From assembly GCA_963728925.1 (NCBI GenBank), contig CAVSMB010000012.1, forward strand, positions 78,660 to 142,659: a DNA stretch of 64,000 nt, read 5' to 3'. This DNA comes from JBBPZA01 sp963728925 (lineage in GTDB: Bacteria > Actinomycetota > Thermoleophilia > Solirubrobacterales > Solirubrobacteraceae). A program made the position numbers and the translations under genes. Below the pieces are notes generated by a model. The model worked only from the letters and a program-made list of their open reading frames with translations, did not search any database and was not told where the DNA came from. This document shows, in pieces, positions 50,135 through 59,168 of the stretch. Every line of letters starts with the position of its first letter. Position 1 is the first letter of the stretch.

Positions 50135-51424
50135 GTGAAGCGGTCGGTCGGGAGAGCGATCGGGTTAGACGTGCATCGCGATTTCTGTGAGGTCGCGATC
50201 TGCGAGGAGGGTGTGGTGCGGTCGGCGGGGCGGATCGAGACGTCGCCGGACGTGCTCGAGCTGTTCGCCCAAAGCCTCGGGCGTGGGGATCGGGTGGCGT
50301 TGGAGGTGACCGGCGGTGCGTGGGAGATCGCGAGGATCCTCGAGCCGCACGTGCGCCGGGTGATCGTCGTGAGCCCTGATGACACGGGGATCCGCCAGGC
50401 GCGGGCGAAGACCGACCGGCTGGACGCGCGCACGTTGGCGAAGCTGCTGGCGGCCGGGGAGCTCGATGCGGTGTGGATGCCTGATGAGCGTTGCCGGGTG
50501 ATGCGCCGCCGGCTCGCGCGCCGTGAGCAGTTGGTGCGCTCGCGGTCGCGGTCGAAGAACGAGATCCACGCGGTGCTGATGCGCCGGTTGAAGGGCCGCC
50601 CGCCGGTGTCGGATTTGTTCGGGGTCAAGGGACGCAAGTGGCTGGGTGAGCTGGAGCTGCCGGTCGAGGAGGCAGAGACGGTTCAGAGCGCGCTGCGTCA
50701 CATCGGGTTTCTCGACGCAGAGATCGCCGAGGTCGAGCGGCTGATCGCGCGCGCGGCGCTGCGCTGGGCGGACGCACGCCGGTTGATGACCGTGCCCGGG
50801 GTGAACGTGATCTGCGCGGCGTCGTTTCTGGCCGCGATCGGCGACGTCCGCCGGTTTCGGAGCGCGCGGCAGCTGGTCGCCTATCTCGGGCTTGACCCGA
50901 GGGTTCGCCAGTCCGGCAGCGAGCCCGCCCGCGGCGGCCGGATCTCCAAGCGGGGGTCGGCGTCGGCGCGCTGGGCGCTGGTCGAGGCGGCGTGGAGCGT
51001 TGTCGGTCAGCCCGGCCCGCTGCACGCGTTCTATGAGCGGATCCGCGCCCGCCGCGGCCACGGCAAAGCCGTCGTTGCCTCGGCGCGCAAGCTCGTGATC
51101 CTGTTCTGGTGTCTGCTCTCCCGCGGCGAGGACTACGCCCACCAGCAGCCATCGCTGACCGCTAAGAAGCTGCGGTTGCTCGAGATCACCGCGGGCGCCC
51201 CGACGCTGAAGGGCAAGCAGACCGGCGTCTGGGCCACGCGCGAGCGGATGCGCCAAGCTGAGCGCGAGCTCGCCCAACAGGCCGAGGCCTCCTACACGCG
51301 AACGGTCTCAGACCGGCAAGCGGCAAGGCCAGCGAAGGCGAAGGCGAAGGCGAAGGCGAAGGCGAAGGGGAAGCCAGCCGGTCCCGCGAAGGTGGGCGCG
51401 AGCGTGACACCGGGGCACGCATAA
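50135..51424 (+). CDS. IS110-family transposase A
   Basis: The 429-residue protein has the N-terminal RuvC-like DEDD domain (AIGLDVHRDFCEVAI, ALEVTGGAWEIA, KTDRLDARTLAKLL) and the C-terminal Tnp domain (LMTVPGVNVICAASFLAAIG, GLDPRVRQSG, SASARWALVEAAW with the conserved Ser). These recombinases use a bridge RNA to choose donor and target DNA. GTG 50135 has AGGAGG 5 bp upstream. The C-terminus has an unusual (Ala-Lys)n tail encoded by six GCGAAG repeats. Confidence 0.95.
   Translation: MKRSVGRAIGLDVHRDFCEVAICEEGVVRSAGRIETSPDVLELFAQSLGRGDRVALEVTGGAWEIARILEPHVRRVIVVSPDDTGIRQARAKTDRLDARTLAKLLAAGELDAVWMPDERCRVMRRRLARREQLVRSRSRSKNEIHAVLMRRLKGRPPVSDLFGVKGRKWLGELELPVEEAETVQSALRHIGFLDAEIAEVERLIARAALRWADARRLMTVPGVNVICAASFLAAIGDVRRFRSARQLVAYLGLDPRVRQSGSEPARGGRISKRGSASARWALVEAAWSVVGQPGPLHAFYERIRARRGHGKAVVASARKLVILFWCLLSRGEDYAHQQPSLTAKKLRLLEITAGAPTLKGKQTGVWATRERMRQAERELAQQAEASYTRTVSDRQAARPAKAKAKAKAKAKGKPAGPAKVGASVTPGHA
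51332..51367 (+). repeat. Six perfect GCGAAG hexanucleotide repeats
   Basis: Six tandem GCGAAG units, followed by one imperfect GGGAAG, encode an Ala-Lys repeat tail at the C-terminus of transposase A. Length changes by slippage keep the frame. Confidence 0.95.
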
Positions 51425-51956
51425 CAAGGCCCTCAAAGGGCAACGTCGCGTGGCAGACCACAAGCCCCTGACGCCTGCGCTTCGACACGTCATCAGCTCG
51501 CGCCCACCCGCAGCCTAACGCTCACACGCACCTCGCCAACACGCCGGCAGCCGCCGGCGCCGACCCCGCGCGGCCCGAAACCGGCCGAATCGCGCCCGCC
51601 GACCGTCGCCCCGCCCAAACCGACGCCGCAGGAGCCCATCTGCGGCCCACCGAGAAGCCCCCGCGACCGATCCGACCCCCGAAAATCGACAGAAATCGCG
51701 CCCCCAGCCCTTGACTTTCTTACTGAGATGGTCCCCGGGTCGGGGCGGTGTCGTCCGACCGCTGCGGTTGGTTCCCGGCCGGCGACGGGCTGACTCATTG
51801 ACGTTCTGTCGACCGCTGGTCTGACCCACCGGATGTCGTGTCGCCCGCTGCCGCCCGAGGACCACCGGCGTGACCTGATAGGAGCTTGGCAGCAGCCCCG
51901 AGTGAGACGTGTCCGCCGGAGTCCGCTTCGTCAACACAATCGAAGGGACGATGCGA
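51425..51956 (+). other. Gap between the two IS110 transposases, probable left end of element B
   Basis: No coding region was recognised. The first part has a short dyad GGCCCTCAAAGGGC just after transposase A. The last 250 bp contain dyads such as CCGGCCGGCGACGG and lie at the position where IS110-type elements encode bridge RNA. The start codon of transposase B is preceded by GAAGGGA. Confidence 0.4.
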
Positions 51957-53078
51957 ATGGTCGTGATCGGGACGGACACGCACAAGCGCACGCACACCTG
52001 CGGCGCGGTCGACGCGTTCACCGCCGCCGCGCGAGGGGAGCTCACGGCGCCGGCGCGCAAGGGGAGCTTCGGCAAGCTGCTGTGCTGGGCGCGAGCGCTC
52101 GACGCAGAGCGGGTGTGGGCGCTCGAGGACTGCCGGCACGTGTCCGGCGCGTTCGAGCGGTTCCTGATCGCGCGCGGCGAGCGGGTCGTGCGAGTCGCCC
52201 CGAAGCACATGGCGGGCGCGCGCCGCTCATCACGCGAGCGTGGCAAGTCAGACTCGATCGACGCGTTCAGCGTCGCTCGCGCTGCGCTGAAGGAGGGGAT
52301 CGAGAACCTCCCCGGCGCGCACCTGGACGGCGCGGCGCTCGACATTCGCCTGCTGGTCGACCATCGCGACGATCTGATCGCCGCACGCACCGCCGACCAG
52401 CAGCGGCTGCGCTGGCATCTGCACGACATGTGGCCCGAGCTCGAGATCCCGGCCGGGGCGCTGGACACCCGCAAGTGGCTTGGGAAGATCTCCCGCCGCC
52501 TCGCCCGCGCCCAGCAAACGACGCGCGTGCGGGTCGCGCGCGAGCTCGTGCGTCAGATCACCGCGCGCACCACCCGGATTCGCGAGCTGCAGGCAGAGCT
52601 CGCCGCGCTGGTCGAAAGCTACGCGCCGCAGCTACTCGCGGAGCGAGGGTGCGGTCCGTTGACCGCAGCCAAGCTGATCGGTGAGATCGCCGGCGCCGAC
52701 CGATTCGCCACCGACGCCAAGCTCGCGCGCACCGGCGGGGCCGCGCCGATCCCCGCCTCCTCGGGCAACACCAGCCGCCACCGCCTGGACCGCGGCGGCA
52801 ACCGACAGCTCAACTGCGCGCTGCACCGCCTCGCGGTCAACAAAGCCAACTGGGACGCTGACACCGCCGCCTACCTCGAACGCAAACAAGCCGAGGGAAA
52901 GTCGCGCAAGGAAGCGCTCCGCTCACTCAAACGCTACCTCGCCCGCCGCGTCTGGAGGCTCCTGCGATCCGCGCCAGCGCCGAACGCCACGCCAGTCCCG
53001 CACGACATCCCCGAGAGGCGCAAGGCACGCGAAACCGTCCCCGGCAACGCTCCCCACCTCATGCCCTGCGTCACATAG
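51957..53078 (+). CDS. IS110-family transposase B
   Basis: The 373-residue protein is a second, only distantly similar DEDD transposase: VIGTDTHKRTHTCGAVDAF, ALEDCRHVSGAFERF and SDSIDAFSVARAAL supply the acidic set, and the Tnp domain has LLAERGCGPLTAAKLIGEIA and ASSGNTSRHRLDRGGNRQLN. The frame is intact. A start two codons earlier is possible; 51957 gives better spacing to the AAGGGA Shine-Dalgarno. Its strand and phase relative to element A suggest nested or tandem insertion. Confidence 0.95.
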   Translation: MVVIGTDTHKRTHTCGAVDAFTAAARGELTAPARKGSFGKLLCWARALDAERVWALEDCRHVSGAFERFLIARGERVVRVAPKHMAGARRSSRERGKSDSIDAFSVARAALKEGIENLPGAHLDGAALDIRLLVDHRDDLIAARTADQQRLRWHLHDMWPELEIPAGALDTRKWLGKISRRLARAQQTTRVRVARELVRQITARTTRIRELQAELAALVESYAPQLLAERGCGPLTAAKLIGEIAGADRFATDAKLARTGGAAPIPASSGNTSRHRLDRGGNRQLNCALHRLAVNKANWDADTAAYLERKQAEGKSRKEALRSLKRYLARRVWRLLRSAPAPNATPVPHDIPERRKARETVPGNAPHLMPCVT

Positions 53079-53128
53079 TCAGATCTCGATTCCCGCAAAC
53101 AACGACAAGCGCTTGACATAGGAGCGAC

Positions 53129-53250
53129 ATCGGTCGTCCGCAGCGAGCGTCCGATACCTGAACCTCGGCGACGCTCGCTCGGAGGCGAAATCGGTCGTCC
53201 GGAGCGAGCGTCCGATACCTGAACCTCGGCGACGCTCGCTCGGAGGCGAA
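53129..53250 (+). repeat. Two tandem 61-bp units, each with an 11-bp stem hairpin
   Basis: Unit 1 (53129-53189) and unit 2 (53190-53250) differ by one base (C 53141, G 53202). In unit 2 GAGCGAGCGTC and GACGCTCGCTC form a perfect 11-bp stem around an 18-nt loop; in unit 1 one end pair is lost. They lie 50 bp after transposase B, so they may be IS-associated, a terminator pair or a REP-like palindromic element. Confidence 0.9.
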
Positions 53251-53324
53251 AGGACGGGGCTCTGCTGTCGCGCGAGATGACCGCCCCGTTGTCCGGGTGA
53301 ATGGAAACGCGGAGCGCGCCCGCG

Positions 53325-54017
53325 CTACGCGCCTACGTGATTCGATCGGTTCGGTCGACTGCGCCCGCGCGAACGTTGTGGCGCGAGCGCGACCAGGCGG
53401 GTGTCGACGGCGCGCCGCACGCGATCGAGGGCTACACGGTCGGCGCTGGCGACGAACTGGATGTTGCCTAGGACCATGAAGGCGTTGAGCTCGAAAGCGA
53501 TCTGCGGCGGGTCGCCCGTGGGATCGAGCTCGCCGGCCGCCTGCCCGGCCGCCACCTCCTCGGCGAGCAGCGCGAGCCAGCGCTGGCTGAACGCCATTGC
53601 GCCGTCGCGGACGGGGCCTGGATGGGTGTCGAGCTCGCTCACTGCGGAGACGAAGAAGCACCCGCCGGGGAAGACTCCCTCCTCGACGTGGTCGAGGAAC
53701 CGCTCGACGTAGGCCCGCAGCCGCGGCACGCCGGCCGCCGTCTCGCCCGCGGGCTCGATCACCAGCTCCTCGAAGATCGCGCGGGCCGCTTCGACCGTGG
53801 CCAGCTGCAACTCCTCCTTGGAGCCGAAGTGCGCGAACAGCCCGCTCTTGCTCATGCCGACCGCGTCGGCCAGGTGCGCGAGCGAGAGCCCGTCGAGTCC
53901 ATCGACGGTCGCCAGCCGGGCCGCCTCGCGGAGGATCGCCGCGCGGCTGCGCTCGCCGTCGGACCGCGGGCGGCGGGGCGGCCCGGCGGCGCGTTGACGG
54001 GTGGGGTTCGGAGCCAT
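53325..54017 (-). CDS. TetR-family repressor of the MMPL transporter
   Basis: The 230-residue protein starts MAPNPTRQRAAGPPRRPRSD and has the HTH in LSLAHLADAVGMSKSGLFAH followed by FGSKEELQLATVE, the TetR_C_6-like type. It is divergent from an MMPL transporter gene, and the shared intergenic region holds two near-identical 17-bp operator halves, one of them inside the transporter promoter. Control of efflux in response to a hydrophobic ligand is the likely role. The last 20 residues are Arg-rich. Confidence 0.92.
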   Translation of the reverse strand: MAPNPTRQRAAGPPRRPRSDGERSRAAILREAARLATVDGLDGLSLAHLADAVGMSKSGLFAHFGSKEELQLATVEAARAIFEELVIEPAGETAAGVPRLRAYVERFLDHVEEGVFPGGCFFVSAVSELDTHPGPVRDGAMAFSQRWLALLAEEVAAGQAAGELDPTGDPPQIAFELNAFMVLGNIQFVASADRVALDRVRRAVDTRLVALAPQRSRGRSRPNRSNHVGA

Positions 54018-54020
54018 GCC

Positions 54021-54080
54021 TTGACAAGTTAGCACGACCGGTCGTAAGGTGATCAGTGTAAGAACGACCGATCGTGCTAA
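54021..54080 (+). promoter_or_regulatory. MMPL promoter with twin TetR operators
   Basis: TTGACA (54021-54026) and TAAGGT (54045-54050) form a sigma-70-type promoter with an 18-bp spacer. TTAGCACGACCGGTCGT (54029-54045) fills the spacer, and its inverted counterpart ACGACCGATCGTGCTAA (54064-54080) follows with one mismatch; each also contains an ACGACC-GTCGT palindrome. Repressor binding would cover the promoter. Confidence 0.8.
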
Positions 54081-54113
54081 TAAGGCTCGTATCTCTCAAA
54101 GGGGGCTCCCACG

Positions 54114-56273
54114 ATGACCACCATGCCGGCGAACGCATACGCGACTGCGGGGAGCGTCTATCCCGCGGAGCTCGGACCGATCGGGAGGCTGGGCCGCTGG
54201 ACCGCGGCGCACTTCGGGGCCGTCGTGGCGACTTGGGTCGTGGTCGCCGTGGGCCTCGGCATCTTCGCGCCGCGCGTCGAGAAGGCGCTGTCGGGAGCTG
54301 GTTGGGAGGCGACCGGCTCCGAGTCTGTTCATGCGCGACAGCTGATCGACAAGAACTTCAACGGGCTCGGAAGCTACGGCCAGACGGTCGTTGTCCACTC
54401 GCCGGACAAGACCGTCTCCGATCCTGCTTTCCGGCGGGCGCTGCGAGGGGTGGAAGCCAAGCTGAAGAGCGATCCGGCGGTGACGACCGTAGTGCCTGGG
54501 CGCGCGGGCGTCTCGATCTCGCCCGATCGCCACACCACGGTGATCCAGGCGGGTGCGGCGCGCAACGCGAACGACATGGTGCGCGCCGCCGAGGACCTGA
54601 AGGGCCCGCTCGCGAAGCTCGGCTCCGACGGGGTGCAGGTCAACCTCACCGGCGCGGCCGGCATGTGGTCCGACTTCAATCAGGCGAACAGGTCGGCGAT
54701 GATGAAATCCGAGCTGATCTCCTGGCCGGTCACGCTCGTCATCCTCGTGCTCGCGTTCGGCTCGCTGGTCGCCGCCGGGCTGCCGCTGATGCTGACGATC
54801 GTCGGGTTGATCACGGCAGCAGGCTCGCTGTGGATCGGGACTGAGATCGCCGACATCTCGATCTGGTCCATGAACTTCGCGCTGATGTTCGCGCTGGCGC
54901 TGGGGATCGACTATGCGCTCTTCATCGTCTACCGCTTCCGCGGCGCCTTCTTCGGCTCGAAGCTGTCAGCCCACGAGGCGGCCGCGGCGACGATGGACAC
55001 CGCTGGCAAGGCCGTGCTCTTCTCGGGCATGACCGTGCTGATCTCGCTGAGCGCCGTGATGCTCGTGCCGAGTCCGGCGTTCCGGTCGACGAGCCTCGGC
55101 ATCATGCTCTCGGTCGTCTTCGTGCTGGCCGCGACGCTGACGCTCCTGCCGGGGGTGCTGGCGAAGCTCGGGCCGCGACTGGACAAGTTCGCGCTCCGGT
55201 CGGTCCGCTCGGGCGAGCACCACTCGCCGCGCTCCGCGGCCTGGGCGGAGCGTCTCTGGCGGCGGCCGCTGCCCTACGGCCTCGTAGCGATCGTGCTGCT
55301 CGTGGCGCTCGCGCTGCCGGTGCTCTCGCTCAAGACCGGTATGCCGTCGATCAAGGTCGTTCCATCGGGCGACAACTCTCGGGAGGGCTACTACGCAGTC
55401 CAGAAGGCGTTCGGGCGGGGTTCGACAGGTCCGCTCCAGATCGTGGCTCCGAAGGCGAAGGCTGCGCGGGCTGCAGCGGCGGCGCGACGCAATCCGGGCA
55501 TCGCGCGTGTGATGCCGCAGCAGCCGGGCGAGGGCGGCATGGCGCTCGTGCAGGCGATCCCGACGACAGACCCGTCGGCAAAGGTCACAGGCAAGACGAT
55601 CGACCGTCTGCGCGCTGCGCTGCCGCAGGCGGCGCTCGTCGGTGGTCCGGTGGCAGAGAACCACGACCTCGAGGCGGCGCTGTCGGCCAAGACGCCGCTC
55701 GTGATCAGCGTCGTGCTCGGCCTCAGTTTCCTGCTGATGGTGGTCGCGCTGCAGGCGCCGCTGATCGCTGCGCTCGGCGTCGTCACGAACCTGCTCGCCA
55801 CCGGGGCTGCCTTTGGAGTCGCGAAGTGGATCTTCCAAGACGGCGTCGGGCACTCGGCGCTCGGATTCGAGCCGCAGGGCTTCCTGGACGCGTGGGGACC
55901 GGTGTTCTTCTTCGCGATGATCTTCGCGATCTCGATGGACTACACCGTGTTCCTGCTCAGCTCGGCGAAGGAGCACTGGAACCACTCGGGCGGCGACGCC
56001 AAGGAGGCAATGGTCGGCGGCATGGCACAATCGGGACGCGTGATCTTCGCGGCCGGCGCGGTGATGGTCGCCGTCTTCTTCACGTTCGCCCTCAGCGGCC
56101 CGCTGCCGCCGAAGGAGATGGGCGTTATCCTCGGCGTCGCCGTGCTCCTCGACGCGTTCCTCGTGCGCCTGCTGCTCGTGCCGGTGATGCTGCGGCTGCT
56201 CGGCAAGTGGGCGTGGTACTTGCCCAAGCCGCTCGACCGGCTGCTGCCCGACGTCCGCGTCGGCCATGCGTGA
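54114..56273 (+). CDS. MMPL-family RND transporter
   Basis: The 719-residue protein has the two-fold MMPL layout: a helix near residue 40, an extracytoplasmic loop (about 60-180), helices 2-6 (ELISWPVTLVILVLAFGSLV, LALGIDYALFIVYRFRGAF), a second loop and helices 7-12 (FAMIFAISMDYTVFLLSSAK). The GxDYxxF motifs carry the proton-relay Asp-Tyr pairs. Such pumps export lipids or drugs. It is preceded by AAAGGGGG and controlled by the divergent TetR gene. Confidence 0.93.
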   Translation: MTTMPANAYATAGSVYPAELGPIGRLGRWTAAHFGAVVATWVVVAVGLGIFAPRVEKALSGAGWEATGSESVHARQLIDKNFNGLGSYGQTVVVHSPDKTVSDPAFRRALRGVEAKLKSDPAVTTVVPGRAGVSISPDRHTTVIQAGAARNANDMVRAAEDLKGPLAKLGSDGVQVNLTGAAGMWSDFNQANRSAMMKSELISWPVTLVILVLAFGSLVAAGLPLMLTIVGLITAAGSLWIGTEIADISIWSMNFALMFALALGIDYALFIVYRFRGAFFGSKLSAHEAAAATMDTAGKAVLFSGMTVLISLSAVMLVPSPAFRSTSLGIMLSVVFVLAATLTLLPGVLAKLGPRLDKFALRSVRSGEHHSPRSAAWAERLWRRPLPYGLVAIVLLVALALPVLSLKTGMPSIKVVPSGDNSREGYYAVQKAFGRGSTGPLQIVAPKAKAARAAAAARRNPGIARVMPQQPGEGGMALVQAIPTTDPSAKVTGKTIDRLRAALPQAALVGGPVAENHDLEAALSAKTPLVISVVLGLSFLLMVVALQAPLIAALGVVTNLLATGAAFGVAKWIFQDGVGHSALGFEPQGFLDAWGPVFFFAMIFAISMDYTVFLLSSAKEHWNHSGGDAKEAMVGGMAQSGRVIFAAGAVMVAVFFTFALSGPLPPKEMGVILGVAVLLDAFLVRLLLVPVMLRLLGKWAWYLPKPLDRLLPDVRVGHA

Positions 56274-56901
56274 TCACTCACGACCTACGCCGGTCTCCGC
56301 GAAGCACCGCGGCTCGCCTAGCCAAGGCGTCACCACCACCGACCCCGTCGATCATCCGATCGACTGTCAGTTTCGACAGCCGGCTCGCAGCGGGCGGCGC
56401 GCAGCACGCGGCGGCACGGGGCCGCGTTGTCTTGCCCGCTTGTCTCGCGTCGGTCTGGCCGCGCACTGAGGGGCAGGCTGCCGCCGGCCCGCTGCGGCGC
56501 GGGTGAGAACCGGGAAGAGAGCGGCGTGCGCCCGCTGCCCTGTTACTCATCGCCCGAATCGGGCCGTCTGCGGGACGGTCGCATTCGCGCCCAACGCGAA
56601 AGCGCGGCGGACCTAATCAGAGAAAGCCGCTTGACGCCAACAGCAGGCGCAGGTCGTACGCTGCGAACAGATCGCTCCAACCCAGGTGCGGCTCGATACG
56701 AGATGCATCATGCAGGTCCTCAGACTGACCGGCGTTTGACGCTCCGCTCAACCAAGCGCCGGATCACCAGGAGAAGCAGGTAGGCGAGCATAATGCGGCG
56801 GCGATGAAGGCGTCCGCCGACGATGCCAAGCCGCAGACGACCCGACACCGACACGTGGCGCGTCGCCGTCCGCGCCGTTTCGCTCCCCGGATTTCGCGAG
56901 G
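56274..56901. other. Gene-free stretch after the MMPL gene
   Basis: No conserved reading frame was found in about 630 bp. There are GC-rich dyads (for example around 56470-56510) but no clear terminator with a U-tract. The last 110 bp read SAPFRSPDFARM in the frame of the following MFS gene without a start codon, so that gene may be 5'-truncated here. Confidence 0.5.
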
Positions 56902-58470
56902 ATGGCGTCTGCTCAGTTCGTGAGCAACGTCGGTGGCTGGATGCAGACCGTCGGCGCTCAGGAGCTGATGCTGACCTTGACGACGTCGGCCACGTTCGTG
57001 GCGTTGATTCAGACCGCAGCGGGGCTTCCGGTTGTCCTGCTCGCTGTGCCGGCGGGCGCCATCGGTGATCTCGTCGATCGTCGCCGGCTGCTCATCGGGT
57101 CGCAGTCGTTCATGCTGCTCGCTGCCCTGGCGCTCGCCGTGCTGGCGCTCGCCGGGCTGGTGACGCCGTGGGTCCTCCTCGGGCTGATCTTTGCTGTCGG
57201 CGCCGGGCAGACGTTGACCTCGCCCACGTGGCAGACGCTGCAGCCCGAACTCGTCGCGCCAGAGGACCGAACACAGGCGATCGCGCTGGGTGCCGTCAAC
57301 ATGAACCTCAGCCGAGCGGTAGGCCCCGCCCTGGGTGGTGCGCTGTATGCGGCGAGCAGCGCCGCAGCGCTGTTCTTTGTCAATGCGGTGAGCTTTGTGC
57401 CAGTCATCGGCGCAGTCGCTCGCTGGCGAGGCCGCGCGCGCCCGGCGAGCGCCGCCGCGCCCGAGCACGTCCTTGAGGCGATGCGCGCCGGAGCGCGCTA
57501 CGTCGCCGCGAGCCCGGCGCTGCGCGTCATCCTGCTCCGCGCTGGGTTGTTCATGTGCTTCGCCAGCTCGACCTGGGCACTGCTGCCGTTGGTCGCGCAA
57601 ACCCGGCTGCACCTCGGCTCCGGTGGTTACGGCCTCCTGCTCGGTGGCGTGGGCATCGGAGCCGTCGCCGGCGCAGCGGGACTACCGCGCCTGCGCGGGC
57701 GCCTGACGGCAGGGACCCTCCTGACCAGCGGCACGCTCGTCTTCGCCAGTGTGACGCTGGCCCTGGCCTACGTTCGCGTCAGCGCGCTGGCCGCATTGGC
57801 GTTGGTGATCGGCGGTGTTGCGTGGATTCTCGTCCTCTCGACCCTGAACTCTCAGTATCAGTCGACGCTGCCAGGCTGGACCAAGGCCCGCGGAATGTCC
57901 TACTAGGTCGTGATCTTCCAGGGCGGCGGCGCGTTCGGTAGCGCAGCGTTTGGTGTTGTCGCCCAGAACGCCGGGCTGACAGGGGCGCTCCTCGCGGCCA
58001 CCGTCGGGCTCGCGCTCGTCGCCCTCGCCGGCGTCTGGTTGCCGTTCAGGGCGATCTCACCTCACGACCTGTTGCCGGCCGGCGACTGGCCCGACCCGCA
58101 ACTCGTCGGCGCGAGGGCGCCTGACGGGCCGGTGCAAGTGACCCTTGAGTATCGGCCACGGCTGGGGCTTGAGCGAGACCTCGTTGAGGCGCTCTACGCG
58201 GGGCGCCACGCCCGACGCCGCACGGGCGGGGTGAGTTGGCGCGTGTGGCGCGACGCGGCCGATCCTGGGCACGTGCTTGAGCAGTTCGTTGTCGGCTCCT
58301 GGGATGAACACCTCCGCCAGCATGAACGCGTGAGCCGCCGCGACCAGCAGCGCCTGGAGAAGATCAAGGCCATGACCGATCCAAGCCGGCCCCCGACTGT
58401 CACCCACTGGCTGGCAGATCAGCCAGACCGGAACTCTCCCCCCACGCAGCCATCCGACGCGTTGGACTGA
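56902..58470 (+). pseudogene. MFS_3 transporter with in-frame amber codon
   Basis: The frame reads QFVSNVGGWMQTVGAQELM and GAIGDLVDRRRLLIG, typical of EntS-like MFS_3 exporters, up to TKARGMSY at 57903. TAG follows at 57904-57906, and the same frame continues VVIFQGGGAFGSAAFGVVAQ with the last helices and a soluble C-terminal extension to 58470. Homology-like continuity across the stop indicates a nonsense mutation of a Tyr or similar codon. The first helix has no good start upstream of 56902. Confidence 0.7.
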
Positions 58471-58645
58471 CGGTGGCCCGTCGTTGGCGCATTGCGAAAG
58501 CGGGCTGAGGTCGGTGAAGACACTCGCTCGACCGTCGCCGCGCATGACATGACCGTGCCGATCGTGATGGTGCGAGCCCCGGGCTGGAGAATCCGGTCTC
58601 GGCGAGGTGTATGGTCGGATCCCCGCGAGTGAGGAGGCTGCCGCC

Positions 58646-58933
58646 GTGTATGTCCGTGTCGTCAGATTCACCGACGTGAGCGCCGAGCGGATCGGAGAGC
58701 TTCTCGCCCGCATCGAGGAGTCCGACGGGCCGCCTCCCGGCGTGCCCGCCACGGGCCTCAAGATGCTGTTCGACGAGTCTCAGGGAACAGCCGTGGTACT
58801 CCAGTACTTCGCGACGGCGGAGGACATGAACGAAGGCGCTCAGGCGTTCAGCGCGATGGATCCCGCCGAGACGCCGGGTACCCGCGCCTCAGTCGACATG
58901 TGCGAGTTGAAGCTCGAGCGGGAGCTATCCTGA
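58646..58933 (+). CDS. Small ABM-like hypothetical protein
   Basis: The 95-residue protein starts VYVRVVRFTDVSAERIGELL and has GLKMLFDESQGTAVVLQYFA and a closing SVDMCELKLERELS strand, a two-repeat ferredoxin-like pattern similar to dimeric alpha-beta-barrel proteins. GTG 58646 has GAGGAGG 8 bp upstream. Function is unknown. Confidence 0.7.
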   Translation: MYVRVVRFTDVSAERIGELLARIEESDGPPPGVPATGLKMLFDESQGTAVVLQYFATAEDMNEGAQAFSAMDPAETPGTRASVDMCELKLERELS

Positions 58934-58995
58934 CGCTCCCCTGACGGGGGGTCCGTTTCGGTCGCCATCCACGGCGCTGACAGGCATCGGAGCCC

Positions 58996-59053
58996 CGGGG
59001 GGGACAGCACGACTGAAAACCGTCGTGTCGCGGGTTCGAGCCCGGGTCTCGCC
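58996..59053 (+). other. tRNA-like 3' fragment
   Basis: CACGAC and GTCGTG form a stem around TGAAAACC, followed by GGGTTCGAGCCC as a T-arm-like sequence and GGGTCTCGCCA like a 3' acceptor end. The anticodon loop would have 8 nt, the T-stem is imperfect and no matching 5' acceptor strand or D-arm lies upstream. It is probably a truncated tRNA remnant, such as is left by elements integrating at tRNA 3' ends. Confidence 0.35.
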
Positions 59054-59168
59054 ACTCACGTCGCCACGGCACGGTGGCCGTGATTGCGCGTCGAGCAAAA
59101 TCTGCAGCGGATCGCCGCACGTCGGCTAGCGTTTCTGCAAGCCACCCCGTGTCGGAGAGGAGCAACTC

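Larger units (their letters stand above)
49930..51490 (+). mobile_element. IS110-family insertion sequence A (approximate bounds)
   Basis: An intact DEDD transposase gene with about 200 bp of upstream and about 60 bp of downstream non-coding sequence. IS110 elements lack long terminal inverted repeats, so exact ends cannot be set from one copy; the given limits are estimates. A second, different IS110-type element follows directly on the right. Confidence 0.6.

Noticed and set aside
53129..53250. CRISPR array
   Set aside because: Only two directly abutting 61-bp units without spacers and no cas genes nearby.
57904..57906. Pyrrolysine-type recoding of TAG
   Set aside because: No supporting tRNA or synthetase genes are seen, and the surrounding region is full of decayed genes; treated as nonsense mutation.
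58996..59053. Functional tRNA gene
   Set aside because: No 5' acceptor strand or D-arm, an 8-nt anticodon loop and an imperfect T-stem.
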